A stretch of 64,000 bases of DNA from an uncultured Mycoplasmatota bacterium (GTDB lineage: Bacteria; Bacillota_I; Bacilli_A; RF39; UBA660), in assembly GCA_900549285.1 (NCBI GenBank), contig URNW01000003.1:23204-87203 (forward strand), given 5' to 3'. The notes under the pieces were generated by a model. It ran no database searches, was not told where the DNA came from, and saw only the letters and a program-made list of their open reading frames with translations. Below are positions 37,329 through 45,704 of this stretch, in pieces; position 1 is the first letter of the stretch; the number at the start of each line of letters is the position of its first letter. A program made the translations under genes and the position numbers.

Positions 37329-38108
37329 CTAAACATTTTCTTCACTAATTAACTCACTTAAATAAACTATTTCATAATTTTTATACTTAATTTCTTTCAA
37401 AAGAAGCTTAACATCACTTAACTTTGCTGTTTTATCAATAAGAATAATACTGCCACTTTCTAAATCATTTTTTGTTTCAATATAATTAGTAGAATTTAAA
37501 GTAAGTGTTGGTTCAACTAAATATTTCTTTTTGTCTTTACATAATCTATAATTAGTATGATTTAAAACACAAATATTTTTATTTTCTTTATTAAGATTTA
37601 AACTATTTTCTAAAGATGCAAAAGCATCATCTTCATTATTAATAGCTTCAAAATAATTATTTTTTTTATAAGTATCTAAATCAACAAGTAAACTAGCCTT
37701 ATATTGATTTGCCTTTAAATATTCACTTATCTTTCCTTCTTCACTTAAAATTAAACTAACTTTTTTTAATTTAGAATTCCCTTGATAAATAATTTTATCT
37801 TTGTTTTCTTGCAAAGATATCTCTGGCTTTACTTGATCAAACACTAAATAATATTCATTAAACATATCTAATTCTTGCATATTATAAAAAGACTCTCGCG
37901 TGTTCACTTCCAAGCCGTTAATTCCAGGGATAATATAATCTCCTTCAATAAAAGCATTTACAAATTCTTCTTCATAATTTTCTTTTTCTTCATGAATACT
38001 TTGCATAAGTGGATTTTTATTAAGAACAATTAAAGCAATTTTTTCTGTATAATAAAAACTAAATACCATAATAATAGCTAAACCCAAAAATTGATAATAT
38101 TTCCGCAT
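37329..38108 (-). CDS. Hypothetical membrane-anchored protein, possibly deacetylase-derived
   Basis: A 259-residue protein with an N-terminal TM (FLGLAIIMVFSFYYTEKIAL) and an exported domain. The segment DYIIPGINGLEVNTRESFYNM recalls the region before the catalytic domain of some Firmicutes polysaccharide-deacetylase-like proteins, and the C-terminus (KLLLKEIKYKNYEIVYLSEL) resembles the end of such a domain. The metal-binding His-Asp motifs are absent, so it is not an active deacetylase. The start at 38108 follows AGGTGATG. Confidence 0.55.
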   Translation of the reverse strand: MRKYYQFLGLAIIMVFSFYYTEKIALIVLNKNPLMQSIHEEKENYEEEFVNAFIEGDYIIPGINGLEVNTRESFYNMQELDMFNEYYLVFDQVKPEISLQENKDKIIYQGNSKLKKVSLILSEEGKISEYLKANQYKASLLVDLDTYKKNNYFEAINNEDDAFASLENSLNLNKENKNICVLNHTNYRLCKDKKKYLVEPTLTLNSTNYIETKNDLESGSIILIDKTAKLSDVKLLLKEIKYKNYEIVYLSELISEENV

Positions 38109-38160
38109 AACATCACCTAAAAAAATTATATGCGATTCTAATATGGGAAATGAATATGGT

Positions 38161-38520
38161 TTAACCAATTATTTTTTTAACTAACTCAGCTCCTCTTTTG
38201 GGATCTTCCATTAAAATATCATAAACTAATTTATTCTTTTTAATTTCTTCTATAAAAGTAATCTCTTCATGTGTTAAAATAGCATACTCTTCAAAAGAAT
38301 CTTGATCACCTGTTTTAACTAAGCAATCTGCTCCCAACAAATAATCTGCACTCACACCAAAAACAAGGATCAAAGAAATCAAAGCTTCTAGCGTAGGATT
38401 ACGTGTTCCTTTTTCATAGCAACAGATGGCAGACTTTCCAACCCCAATTAATTCTCCTAATTCTGTTTGTGTTAAACCTTTGGCTTTCCTTACCTCTCTT
38501 AACCTATTTCCGTTTAACAT
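38161..38520 (-). CDS. XRE-family helix-turn-helix regulator
   Basis: A 119-residue regulator. The N-terminal HTH (RLREVRKAKGLTQTELGELIGV, recognition helix near KSAICCYEKGTRNPTLEAL) is the classic Cro/C1 type. An acidic tail follows. The start at 38520 follows GAGGGTGATGG. It is upstream of, and probably co-transcribed with, the 37.3 kb membrane-protein gene. The target is unknown. Confidence 0.9.
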   Translation of the reverse strand: MLNGNRLREVRKAKGLTQTELGELIGVGKSAICCYEKGTRNPTLEALISLILVFGVSADYLLGADCLVKTGDQDSFEEYAILTHEEITFIEEIKKNKLVYDILMEDPKRGAELVKKIIG

Positions 38521-38737
38521 TCCATCACCCTCACTTCTCGAAAGAATTATACCCGCTCCCAACTTATAATTGTAATTTATTCACCTATGGTAAAAATAAA
38601 CAATTACTTTTTACAAAATATCAATATTATTGAATAATAAAGATACTTTTATTCATCTAAAATAAAATTCTTTTTCTAACCCAAACTCTCTTTTAAGTAA
38701 AAAATATTATACTACACATTTTTTTATTTGTTTAGTG

Positions 38738-38766
38738 TTGTATTTTTTCTATTTTTTTGCTACAAT
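38738..38766 (+). promoter_or_regulatory. Promoter of the tail-anchored hypothetical gene
   Basis: TTGTAT, 17 bases, TACAAT, 24 bases before the start codon. Confidence 0.65.
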
Positions 38767-38789
38767 GATAATAATTGGAGGGTATTAAA

Positions 38790-39602
38790 ATGAATGAACA
38801 TCATACTTTTAATAATAACACAATTGAAATGCCTAAATATCGCGTAGATAACTCAAACAAACCAAAAGTAAATTTAAACAATTTTGAAATACCAGCAACA
38901 CAAAAGATTCAAGAAGAAGATCAGACTAAAATTAGTAAAACAAAAATCATCAATATCAATGATTTTATTTTCCGTCAATATATAGAATTTTATCCTCAAT
39001 TGCAAGGAATAAGTTGCAAAGATAATACTTTATATTTAAAGGAAAATGAACAAATCGTTGCAACTGAAACATTAACCTTTGATTTACGAACACTCCCAGG
39101 TGAAGCATGGAATGTAGATAAAAGAACTTTTATTGAAAATATCAAAATCAATAAAAGTTGTAAACAATTAGAAGATTTCCTCAATTTATTAAATGCTTCT
39201 GCATACAACAATATAATTTTAGATAAAGAGCAATTAAACAATCAACTTACCAATTACATGAACCTATATTTTAGTGTAAAAGAATCCTTCCATTATTTAA
39301 CAGAAGATAACAAAATATTAATTGGTTCTTTAGAAACTCTAATCGCTAGCCTTCCAAAAGAAACTCCAATTGGTACACTAATCAATCAAAAACTAGATGA
39401 ATACTTTGAAATAACCAAGGAAATTGGTGATACTAAAGGAAAAGGTATGGTATTAGAACTTAAAAATAAAAATCTTCCAACAATGATTCCAGAAGAAGAA
39501 CCATTAATGAAGTCAAAAAAAGCTGCTTTTGTAAATGTAGCAATTATCTTATATGCAGTTTTAAATATTGGATTTATTTTAGCAATAGCTCTAATGAAGT
39601 AA
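38790..39602 (+). CDS. Hypothetical tail-anchored protein
   Basis: A 270-residue protein. The first 60 residues are polar and disordered (Asn-rich). A helical domain covers about 70-235, and one TM sits at the extreme C-terminus (AAFVNVAIILYAVLNIGFILAIALM), so most of it faces the cytoplasm. No family is recognised. ATG at 38790 follows TTGGAGGG with good spacing. Confidence 0.65.
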   Translation: MNEHHTFNNNTIEMPKYRVDNSNKPKVNLNNFEIPATQKIQEEDQTKISKTKIININDFIFRQYIEFYPQLQGISCKDNTLYLKENEQIVATETLTFDLRTLPGEAWNVDKRTFIENIKINKSCKQLEDFLNLLNASAYNNIILDKEQLNNQLTNYMNLYFSVKESFHYLTEDNKILIGSLETLIASLPKETPIGTLINQKLDEYFEITKEIGDTKGKGMVLELKNKNLPTMIPEEEPLMKSKKAAFVNVAIILYAVLNIGFILAIALMK

Positions 39603-39622
39603 AAAATACTTCATTTTTTTTA
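39593..39622 (+). terminator. Terminator after the tail-anchored gene
   Basis: AATGAAGTA and TACTTCATT form a perfect 9-bp stem followed by T's. It includes the stop codon and overlaps the -35 of the tmRNA promoter. Confidence 0.85.
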
Positions 39623-39639
39623 TCCTATATGATATAATA
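39611..39639 (+). promoter_or_regulatory. Candidate tmRNA promoter
   Basis: A weak -35 TTCATT, 17 bases, then TATAAT ending ten bases before the mature 5' end. Confidence 0.5.
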
Positions 39640-39648
39640 AAACACATG

Positions 39649-40016
39649 GGGTAGTAAAGGTTTCGACATATATTACTACATATGATTGCAAGTGGGAGAG
39701 ACACCTCACGTCTAAACTTAAAATTAAATGACAAGAATGAAAATTCTTTTGCTTCAAATGCTTACGCATTTGCCTAATTAATAAATAGGAATAGCAAGCT
39801 TCTATTTATTTTGCTTATAGAATAAATATGAGGTTCATATATATAAGATATATTATTTTATTTGTTTAGGATAAAATAATGAATACGAACTAAACTTAAA
39901 TTTATAATCGGTGAGTCTTGAGCCAGTTATAAATTGAAATTAAAATCAAGCTAAACTTGTAGACATTATATGATAGGATATACTGGACAGGAGTTCAACT
40001 CTCCTCTACTCCACCA
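39649..40016 (+). ncRNA. ssrA: Transfer-messenger RNA
   Basis: The 5' end GGGGTAGTAAAGGTTTCGACA and the 3' end with TTCAACT T-loop text, CTACTCC and encoded CCA form the tRNA-like domain. The tag frame reads GAC AAG AAT through GCC TAA near 39730-39775 and encodes DKNENSFASNAYAFA, with further stops close behind. The tmRNA rescues stalled ribosomes together with SmpB, which is not in this window. The resume codon appears to be GAC (Asp). A terminator follows at 40051. Confidence 0.96.
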
Positions 40017-40050
40017 AATTTGTTAATAATCTATTAGATTTTCAGATAAG

Positions 40051-40072
40051 CACTAAAAAATAGTGTTTTTTT
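40051..40072 (+). terminator. Terminator after tmRNA
   Basis: CACTA AAAAA TAGTG followed by seven T. Confidence 0.8.
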
Positions 40073-40110
40073 ATAAATTAAATTATGCTAAAATTAAAAT
40101 GGAGGAAAAT

Positions 40111-41016
40111 ATGAAAGATAAATTATATGATTTAGAACAATTTTTTAACTATAACTTACAAATTAAACAAATGCTTAGTTTTTATCCAGAAATATACAGT
40201 AAAGAAGACGCAATTGAATATGTAGACAAAACTTATAAAAATCTACAAGATATAAAATATATGCTAATTAAAATGATAACAATAATCGATCAAGATGAAA
40301 AGATAATTCAATACATAAATAAGCTTTTTGCATATTATGAAAAAGTATTATTAAATTCTCATTATAATCCTCAAAAATTACGAGAATTTTATCGAAATTG
40401 TCTATCTAATATGGACCCTACCCTAATTCATGAAATAAATAAAGAAATAAAAGGTTATTATCTTTTTAATGATTATCATAGCTTTTTTTATCAAAGTAAA
40501 ACAATCAATGAATTAATTCATGTTTTACATCAATATATTACCAATAATGAAACATTTTACCAAAAAATACCAATCGATTCCCAAAAAACAAACCAATATG
40601 AGGGAACTATTACTTTATATGGCCACAATACACCAATAGCCAATGCTATTTATATAAATATGGATCACATCAATAGTAGTATAATTGATATATTATCATT
40701 AAATAATAACCATATATTAATGATGGCACGTGATTTAGGACATGCTTTAACTATTGAAATAGAAATAGAAAAAGAAAAAGCACATGTAAAGTACTTTATT
40801 CCCAAGGTATGCAATATTGATATGGTAAATCACTTAAAGGGAATTACACCAATAAAAGCAAATGAAAACTCTGATATAGGAAATCTATATGCTAAAGGAA
40901 GTTTTGAAATAAATACAGAAGACTTAATACCTAATTTATTAGAATTAATGACAAATGTTCCTAAAGATGAAGATATGTTTATTAAAGGAGGAACTTTAAA
41001 CAATAAAGCTTTATAA
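40111..41016 (+). CDS. Hypothetical soluble protein
   Basis: A 301-residue protein with a helical N-terminal half (NYNLQIKQMLSFYPEIYSKED, then KLFAYYEKVLLNSHYNPQKL) and a mixed C-terminal half including ITLYGHNTPIANAIYINMDH and MMARDLGHALTIEIEIEKEKAH. No TM is seen and no family is recognised. The true start is ATG at 40111 after GGAGG, not the frame opening at 40063. It is followed 24 bases later by a small membrane-protein gene, probably in one operon. Confidence 0.6.
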   Translation: MKDKLYDLEQFFNYNLQIKQMLSFYPEIYSKEDAIEYVDKTYKNLQDIKYMLIKMITIIDQDEKIIQYINKLFAYYEKVLLNSHYNPQKLREFYRNCLSNMDPTLIHEINKEIKGYYLFNDYHSFFYQSKTINELIHVLHQYITNNETFYQKIPIDSQKTNQYEGTITLYGHNTPIANAIYINMDHINSSIIDILSLNNNHILMMARDLGHALTIEIEIEKEKAHVKYFIPKVCNIDMVNHLKGITPIKANENSDIGNLYAKGSFEINTEDLIPNLLELMTNVPKDEDMFIKGGTLNNKAL

Positions 41017-41040
41017 AAGTAAAAATAAAATGGAGAATCT

Positions 41041-41499
41041 ATGAAAAAAATAAAGATCGAATTAAATAATTTAGATAACGCAACCAATCAATTTAATAAC
41101 GAAGTATTAGATAATGAATTAGATAATTACATTACAAATACAAGCCTACATATTTTACCTAAAGAAGCAATACTTCTAAATATATATGGCATTTCAAAAT
41201 ACCAAGAACAGGAACAATTAATAAAATTAATTCATACTCACTATGAAAAAAAAGTAAAACAATTAAAGCAAATTGATAAATATGATGATTATTTTCGGAT
41301 GATTTTATTACTCTTAGGCATAATTTTAATCATCATTTCTGAACACTTAACTTCCTTTCTAAGTGAATTATTCTTAATCGCTGGTTGGGTAGTAGTATGG
41401 GAAATGGTCTATGATATCCTATTTACTGGAATGAAAAGAAAAAGAAGTTTAAATTTATATAAAAAACTGGCTACTTGTAAAATAGAATTTTTAAATTAA
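41041..41499 (+). CDS. Hypothetical small membrane protein
   Basis: A 152-residue protein. The N-terminal half is soluble and helical. Two TM segments follow (MILLLLGIILIIISEHL and SFLSELFLIAGWVVVWEMVYDILF), then a basic tail (KRKRSLNLYKK). The ribosome site TGGAGAATCT precedes the start. It lies between the 40.1 kb hypothetical gene and prs on the same strand. No family is recognised. Confidence 0.65.
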   Translation: MKKIKIELNNLDNATNQFNNEVLDNELDNYITNTSLHILPKEAILLNIYGISKYQEQEQLIKLIHTHYEKKVKQLKQIDKYDDYFRMILLLLGIILIIISEHLTSFLSELFLIAGWVVVWEMVYDILFTGMKRKRSLNLYKKLATCKIEFLN

Positions 41500-41553
41500 A
41501 AGGATAGATTATCACTCCAAGTTATGATAAAATATGAATAATAAGGAGTGTAT

Positions 41554-42657
41554 ATGAAAAATAAAGAAAATTTATGTTTAATTGTTATGGACAATTGTAA
41601 AGAACTAGGCTTAAAAGTAAATAAGGAAATTAAAAAAATTAGAAATTCAGAAAATAACTATTTAATTCCTGCTAATATTACTAGATTTAATGATGGTGAA
41701 GGTAAAGTAACGATTTTAGAAACCATTAGAGGCAAAGACGTTTATATCCTAAGCGATACTCACAATTATAATATAACCTATAACATGTATGGAATCACGC
41801 ACAATATGAGCCCAGATGAACATTTTCAAGACATCAAAAGAGTAATTTCTGCAATTATGGGACATGCACAAAGTATCAGGGTTGTCATGCCTTTTTTATA
41901 TGCTTCTCGTCAACACCGAAGAAAATCTCGTGAATCACTAGATTGTGCATTAGCCCTTCAAGAACTTAATAATTTAGGAATTAGTGGTATTGTAACATTT
42001 GATGCTCATGATCCAAATGTGCAAAATGCCATCCCTACTCTTCCTTTTGATAATTTTTTTCCCACAAATGATATGTTAAAAGTATTCTTAAAAAAAGAAG
42101 AATTTATTCCAGAAGAAACACTAGTAATAAGTCCTGACACAGGAGCAATGGACCGAGCAAGATTTTTAGCAGATATTCTCCGTGTTGATGTTGGTATGTT
42201 TTATAAAAGAAGAGATATTTCTAAAATTATAGATGGTCATAATCCAATCGTTGCACATGAATATTTAGGAAAAGATGTAACAAATAAAACTATAATAATT
42301 GTTGATGATATGTTAGCAAGTGGTGGCTCTATGATTGATGTAGCAAAAGAATTAAAAAAACGAGGAGCCAAAAAAATATTTTTCTTTACAACATTTGCAC
42401 TTTTCACCTCAGGTTATAAGCTATTAGATGAAGCATATAAAAATAAATTTCTAGATGCAATCTATTCTACAAATTTAACTTACATTCCCCCTGAAATATT
42501 AAATAAACCATGGATGAACATAGCAGATTGTTCAAATTATCTAGCTAAAATCATTGATAGTCTCAACAAAGGAAATTCAATTACAAGTCTAATAAAAGAT
42601 AATTCTGCTATTACCAATTATAAAAAAGAAAAAAATTTATTCAAACAAAAAAGCTGA
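41554..42657 (+). CDS. prs: Ribose-phosphate pyrophosphokinase
   Basis: PRPP synthetase homologue of about 367 residues, longer than the usual 315, like the larger clostridial variant. The PRPP-binding loop IIIVDDMLASGGSMIDVAKEL lies near 247-267, with VVMPFLYASRQHRR (ATP/catalytic Arg region) and ISPDTGAMDRARFLADIL. It makes PRPP for nucleotide and NAD synthesis. ATG at 41554 follows AAGGAGTGT. A strong terminator follows. Confidence 0.9.
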   Translation: MKNKENLCLIVMDNCKELGLKVNKEIKKIRNSENNYLIPANITRFNDGEGKVTILETIRGKDVYILSDTHNYNITYNMYGITHNMSPDEHFQDIKRVISAIMGHAQSIRVVMPFLYASRQHRRKSRESLDCALALQELNNLGISGIVTFDAHDPNVQNAIPTLPFDNFFPTNDMLKVFLKKEEFIPEETLVISPDTGAMDRARFLADILRVDVGMFYKRRDISKIIDGHNPIVAHEYLGKDVTNKTIIIVDDMLASGGSMIDVAKELKKRGAKKIFFFTTFALFTSGYKLLDEAYKNKFLDAIYSTNLTYIPPEILNKPWMNIADCSNYLAKIIDSLNKGNSITSLIKDNSAITNYKKEKNLFKQKS

Positions 42658-42685
42658 TGATAAATAACCATCAGCTTATCTTTTT
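42651..42685. terminator. Bidirectional terminator between prs and the 42.7 kb gene
   Basis: AAGCTGATG and CATCAGCTT form a 9-bp stem, with T-rich tracts on both outward sides. Confidence 0.9.
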
Positions 42686-43206
42686 CTTTTCAAATCTTCT
42701 TCTTGTCTTTTTTCTAAGTAATAATAACTTTTTTCTTCAGGCAAATATCCTTCATCCTCTAAAAGTTTGATTTTTCTTCTATCATAAGCCCAATATTTTC
42801 CTACTTCCATAAAAGATACTTTACCAGTATTCATATTAATATAAGTAATATAAGTAGTAATATCAAAATTATCATAACCATGTCCCAATGAATAAAATTT
42901 TTCTAAAATTTGATGATGGAATCCTAAAAGCATTAATTTAGTATAAACAAGAGGATTTTTAACTTCAACATTAAAATTATTTTGCCTAAAACGTGTCATT
43001 GGCAAGTAGTTTTCTTCACGCAACTCATAAAGAGCCTCTTCAATATTAGAAGGAATATCTACACCAAGATAATCATAATGCCGATAAGATTGCTTCTTAC
43101 CACTTCTATTTTCAATTGTTTCATCATATACTTTATATTTTGCTATCATAAGTTCATTATTGCTATTTAAATGAATATCATAAGCATAATATGTATTATT
43201 AATCAT
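42676..43206 (-). CDS. Hypothetical protein
   Basis: A 176-residue soluble protein, rich in Tyr, with NTYYAYDIHLNSNNELMIAKY at the N-terminus, a central helix pair (LVYTKLMLLGFHHQILEKF) and a basic C-terminus (KSYYYLEKRQEEDLKRKR). I recognise no family. It is divergent from the zinc-ribbon gene. A GAGGTGAG site precedes the start. Confidence 0.6.
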   Translation of the reverse strand: MINNTYYAYDIHLNSNNELMIAKYKVYDETIENRSGKKQSYRHYDYLGVDIPSNIEEALYELREENYLPMTRFRQNNFNVEVKNPLVYTKLMLLGFHHQILEKFYSLGHGYDNFDITTYITYINMNTGKVSFMEVGKYWAYDRRKIKLLEDEGYLPEEKSYYYLEKRQEEDLKRKR

Positions 43207-43270
43207 TTTCTCACCTCATTTATAGTATTTTATCACAATTTTAGGAAATAATAAAGTTAAGGAGGCTAAA

Positions 43271-43474
43271 ATGAAAAACTCAGGATGCAGTAAATGTGAA
43301 GAGACAACTGTTCAAGGCCGTGCTTATATTGATGAAAAAACAGGACTTTTATGTGTCTCATTAGAAGAAAAATATGAAAAACCTAAAGGATTAAAAATAT
43401 TAGTACCTTTTGTATGTACAACCTGCGGTACCACAAATTGGAAAACAATTGATACCGAAGAAGATAAAAAATAG
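43271..43474 (+). CDS. Small zinc-ribbon-like protein
   Basis: A 67-residue protein with two Cys pairs, CSKC near residue 6 and CTTC near 49, spaced as in a zinc ribbon, and a beta-rich middle. It could be a nucleic-acid or protein adaptor. AAGGAGG precedes the ATG. Confidence 0.7.
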   Translation: MKNSGCSKCEETTVQGRAYIDEKTGLLCVSLEEKYEKPKGLKILVPFVCTTCGTTNWKTIDTEEDKK

Positions 43475-43498
43475 AGCCAAGTTCGCTCTATTTTTTTC
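43468..43498. terminator. Terminator after the zinc-ribbon gene
   Basis: AAATAGAGC and GCTCTATTT pair around CAAGTTC and run into T's. It overlaps the end of the converging gene. Confidence 0.85.
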
Positions 43499-44105
43499 TT
43501 CTAATTGAAACTAAATTTTTACCTTCAAAAACCAATTCAATAATATTGATACCATCCCATGCTCCATCAATAATTGCTTCATCTTGAAAATTTAAAATTA
43601 AACGATTATCCAAATTAAATCCCTTTGTACACCAGTTACTAAGTAAACAAGTAATAGCAACATTATGAGTAAAAACAGCAATAGACTTATCTGAGTGAAC
43701 TTGTAATAAATACTGAATAAAATATAGCATTCTTTTTTTTACTTCATTCAAAGATTCTCCACCTAAAAGTTTATAATCAAAATCATTTTCTTGAATTTCT
43801 GTAATCATTCTTATTTTTTTATCACCCAAATTACCAAGAATTCTCTCACCAATTTCTGATTGAATATTAATATCCAATTCTAAACTTTTAGCTAAATATT
43901 TTGCCGTTGCAAGGCTCATAACATAAGATGAAGAATATATTACTTGAACAGACTGTAAATCTTTATCATAAATAAGCTTTTTACTTGCTTCTTCTCCTTC
44001 AATACTAAGAATCCTTTTCTCTCTTTTTTGTTCTAATGATTCCTCATCAGGAAAAGAAAGATTATTCATAGTAAGACTATTATTAATAAGATAGATCACT
44101 GTCAT
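43488..44105 (-). CDS. Histidine-phosphatase-fold protein without the RHG motif
   Basis: A 205-residue protein with the phosphoglycerate-mutase-like layout: VIYLINNSLT where the family has V(Y/F)LVRHGET, then VIYSSSYVMSLATAKYLA (normally SSPLxRAxQTA), GESLNEVKKRM (conserved Glu region) and IAVFTHNVAITCLL (second catalytic His). The nucleophilic His and its Arg neighbour are replaced by Asn residues. It is probably not a phosphatase and may bind a phospho-ligand or be a pseudoenzyme. It is convergent with the zinc-ribbon gene. Confidence 0.75.
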   Translation of the reverse strand: MTVIYLINNSLTMNNLSFPDEESLEQKREKRILSIEGEEASKKLIYDKDLQSVQVIYSSSYVMSLATAKYLAKSLELDINIQSEIGERILGNLGDKKIRMITEIQENDFDYKLLGGESLNEVKKRMLYFIQYLLQVHSDKSIAVFTHNVAITCLLSNWCTKGFNLDNRLILNFQDEAIIDGAWDGINIIELVFEGKNLVSIRRKK

Positions 44106-44161
44106 TCTTTTTCACCTACTCTAAAAATATTATAAAAGAAAATAAAAAAAGAAGCAAGCAT

Positions 44162-44626
44162 TTACTTTCTTCTCTCCCTAATAATTGGTTTAACAATTTC
44201 AAAAGTCTTAACATATTGATAATTTGAATTAAAAGAACATGGATACTCTAGTTTTCGCATAGAACCGAAATAGCCTATTTTATCTGACCAAGTTCCATCT
44301 TTCAAATTTTGTCTTATAAAATGGAAATCATTACAAAAAGAATGATAAAAAGATAAATATAACATTACTTTATAGCCACCATGATAATTAGGTAAATCCA
44401 CTTCAGAATCAAAAACCTGAATTCCTAAAATAGAGCAATCATGATAAAAATTTTGTAATATACTAGAAGCATTTCCTGGTAAAGCGTAATTTTTAGTTGT
44501 ATAAGTAAAACCACAATTAAATGGAAATAATTCTTCTTGCCCCAAACTAATAAATTTATCTATAAACTCTTTTTTACTAGGTAACCCTAAGGCATAAGTA
44601 TAACAGTTACCTAAATAATAATCCAA
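44162..44626 (-). CDS. Hypothetical protein, possible papain-like Cys-His hydrolase fold
   Basis: A 154-residue protein. GNCYTYALGLP near the N-terminus and DFHFIRQNLKDGTWSDKIG in the second half resemble the Cys and His motifs of small papain-like proteins seen in phage and Firmicutes. The match is by eye only. No signal peptide or TM is present. It is followed on the same strand by the histidine-phosphatase-like gene. Confidence 0.5.
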   Translation of the reverse strand: MDYYLGNCYTYALGLPSKKEFIDKFISLGQEELFPFNCGFTYTTKNYALPGNASSILQNFYHDCSILGIQVFDSEVDLPNYHGGYKVMLYLSFYHSFCNDFHFIRQNLKDGTWSDKIGYFGSMRKLEYPCSFNSNYQYVKTFEIVKPIIRERRK

Positions 44627-44638
44627 TAAATTATCTTC

Positions 44639-44785
44639 TTAACTAAGATAATTGGTTCCTAATTTAATTTCTTCTTTTAAATAATCTACATATAATCGTT
44701 CAACTTCTAAAGAATTAGCAACATTTTTTAATTTCATAAGTAACTTTAATTGTTTCAGCCAAAGTTGCATTTCTAAAACTGACAT
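44639..44785 (-). CDS. Hypothetical small helical protein
   Basis: 48 residues (MSVLEMQLWLKQLKLLMKL onwards), amphipathic and Leu/Lys-rich. The start at 44785 follows GGGAGGATTT, while the longer frame to 44836 lacks a site. It ends 13 bases before the next gene, so the two are probably co-transcribed. The function is unknown. Confidence 0.6.
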   Translation of the reverse strand: MSVLEMQLWLKQLKLLMKLKNVANSLEVERLYVDYLKEEIKLGTNYLS

Positions 44786-44895
44786 AAATCCTCCCATACA
44801 TTCTCCTATTTTACAAAATACAAAAATAAAAGTCAATTATGATTTACAAACCCTTCATAATCACTTATAATCATTAAAGAAAAGAAGGAATAAAT

Positions 44896-45402
44896 ATGTT
44901 AAACGTTGTTTTATTTGAACCAGAAATACCTGGAAATACAGGAAATATTATGCGTACTTGTGTTGCAACCAATACCACCTTACATCTAATAAAGCCTTTA
45001 GGATTCTCATTAGATGAAAAATATATCAAAAGAAGTGGTGTAAATTATATAGATAAATGTAAATATTTTATATATGAAAATATAGAAGAATTTTTCAGTA
45101 AAAACAAAGGAGAATATTTTTTCTTTACTAGATATGGCCACAAACCTCATTCAACTGTTAACTTTAATCAAATAAAAAATAATATTTATTTAATTTTTGG
45201 CAAAGAAAGCACAGGAATACCTAAAGAAATATTAAAACCTTATCTAGATAGATGCTATCGTATTCCCATGACAGCTAATGTTAGAGCTCTAAATTTATCA
45301 AACACAGTAGCAATTGGTATTTACGAAGTTTTAAGGCAAAAAAATTATGAGGGTCTACTATTTGATGAACCTCATAAAAGTAAAACATTCCTTGAAGACT
45401 AA
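44896..45402 (+). CDS. trmL: tRNA (cytidine(34)-2'-O)-methyltransferase
   Basis: A SPOUT-family TrmL of 168 residues that 2'-O-methylates the wobble base of certain tRNA-Leu. EPEIPGNTGNIMRTC at the N-terminus, LIFGKESTGIPKEIL and the C-terminal knot MTANVRALNLSNTVAIGIYEVL are all complete. It is monocistronic, and its stop overlaps the stop of the converging small membrane-protein gene. Confidence 0.96.
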   Translation: MLNVVLFEPEIPGNTGNIMRTCVATNTTLHLIKPLGFSLDEKYIKRSGVNYIDKCKYFIYENIEEFFSKNKGEYFFFTRYGHKPHSTVNFNQIKNNIYLIFGKESTGIPKEILKPYLDRCYRIPMTANVRALNLSNTVAIGIYEVLRQKNYEGLLFDEPHKSKTFLED

Positions 45403-45533
45403 ATCATTCTCACATATACTGCCACAGAACAAACAATAAGTAAAATAATTAATAAAATAATAATAACCATATTATTTAAATTATTTTGCTTTTTTAAATG
45501 AATCAATTTTTCATTTATATTTTTCTCTTCCAT
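45399..45533 (-). CDS. 44-residue single-TM protein
   Basis: The protein has a polar, Lys/Asn-rich N-terminus (MEEKNINEKLIHLKKQNN), one TM (MVIIILLIILLIVCSVAVYV) and a short tail. GAGGTAATTGAA precedes the ATG at 45533. Its TAG overlaps the trmL stop on the other strand. The clear ribosome site and membrane topology support a real gene. The function is unknown. Confidence 0.6.
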   Translation of the reverse strand: MEEKNINEKLIHLKKQNNLNNMVIIILLIILLIVCSVAVYVRMI

Positions 45534-45628
45534 TTCAATTACCTCAATTCTATTATATAAAAATTTAGACAAGGTATGGTAATAATTAATAAAAGGTATG
45601 TCTATATATTGTCAATAACAAGTTATTA

Positions 45629-45657
45629 TAGACAAAAAAGAAAAAAAAGAGTATAAT
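45629..45657 (+). promoter_or_regulatory. Promoter of RNase J1
   Basis: TAGACA, 17 bases, TATAAT, 47 bases upstream of the gene. An imperfect inverted repeat (TTGTCAATAA and TTATTATAGACAA, near 45609-45635) overlaps the -35 and could be an operator. Confidence 0.55.
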
Positions 45658-45704
45658 GTTATTTAGTCAAAAACTTTTATTACTGATTACGAAAGGAAGA
45701 TTAA

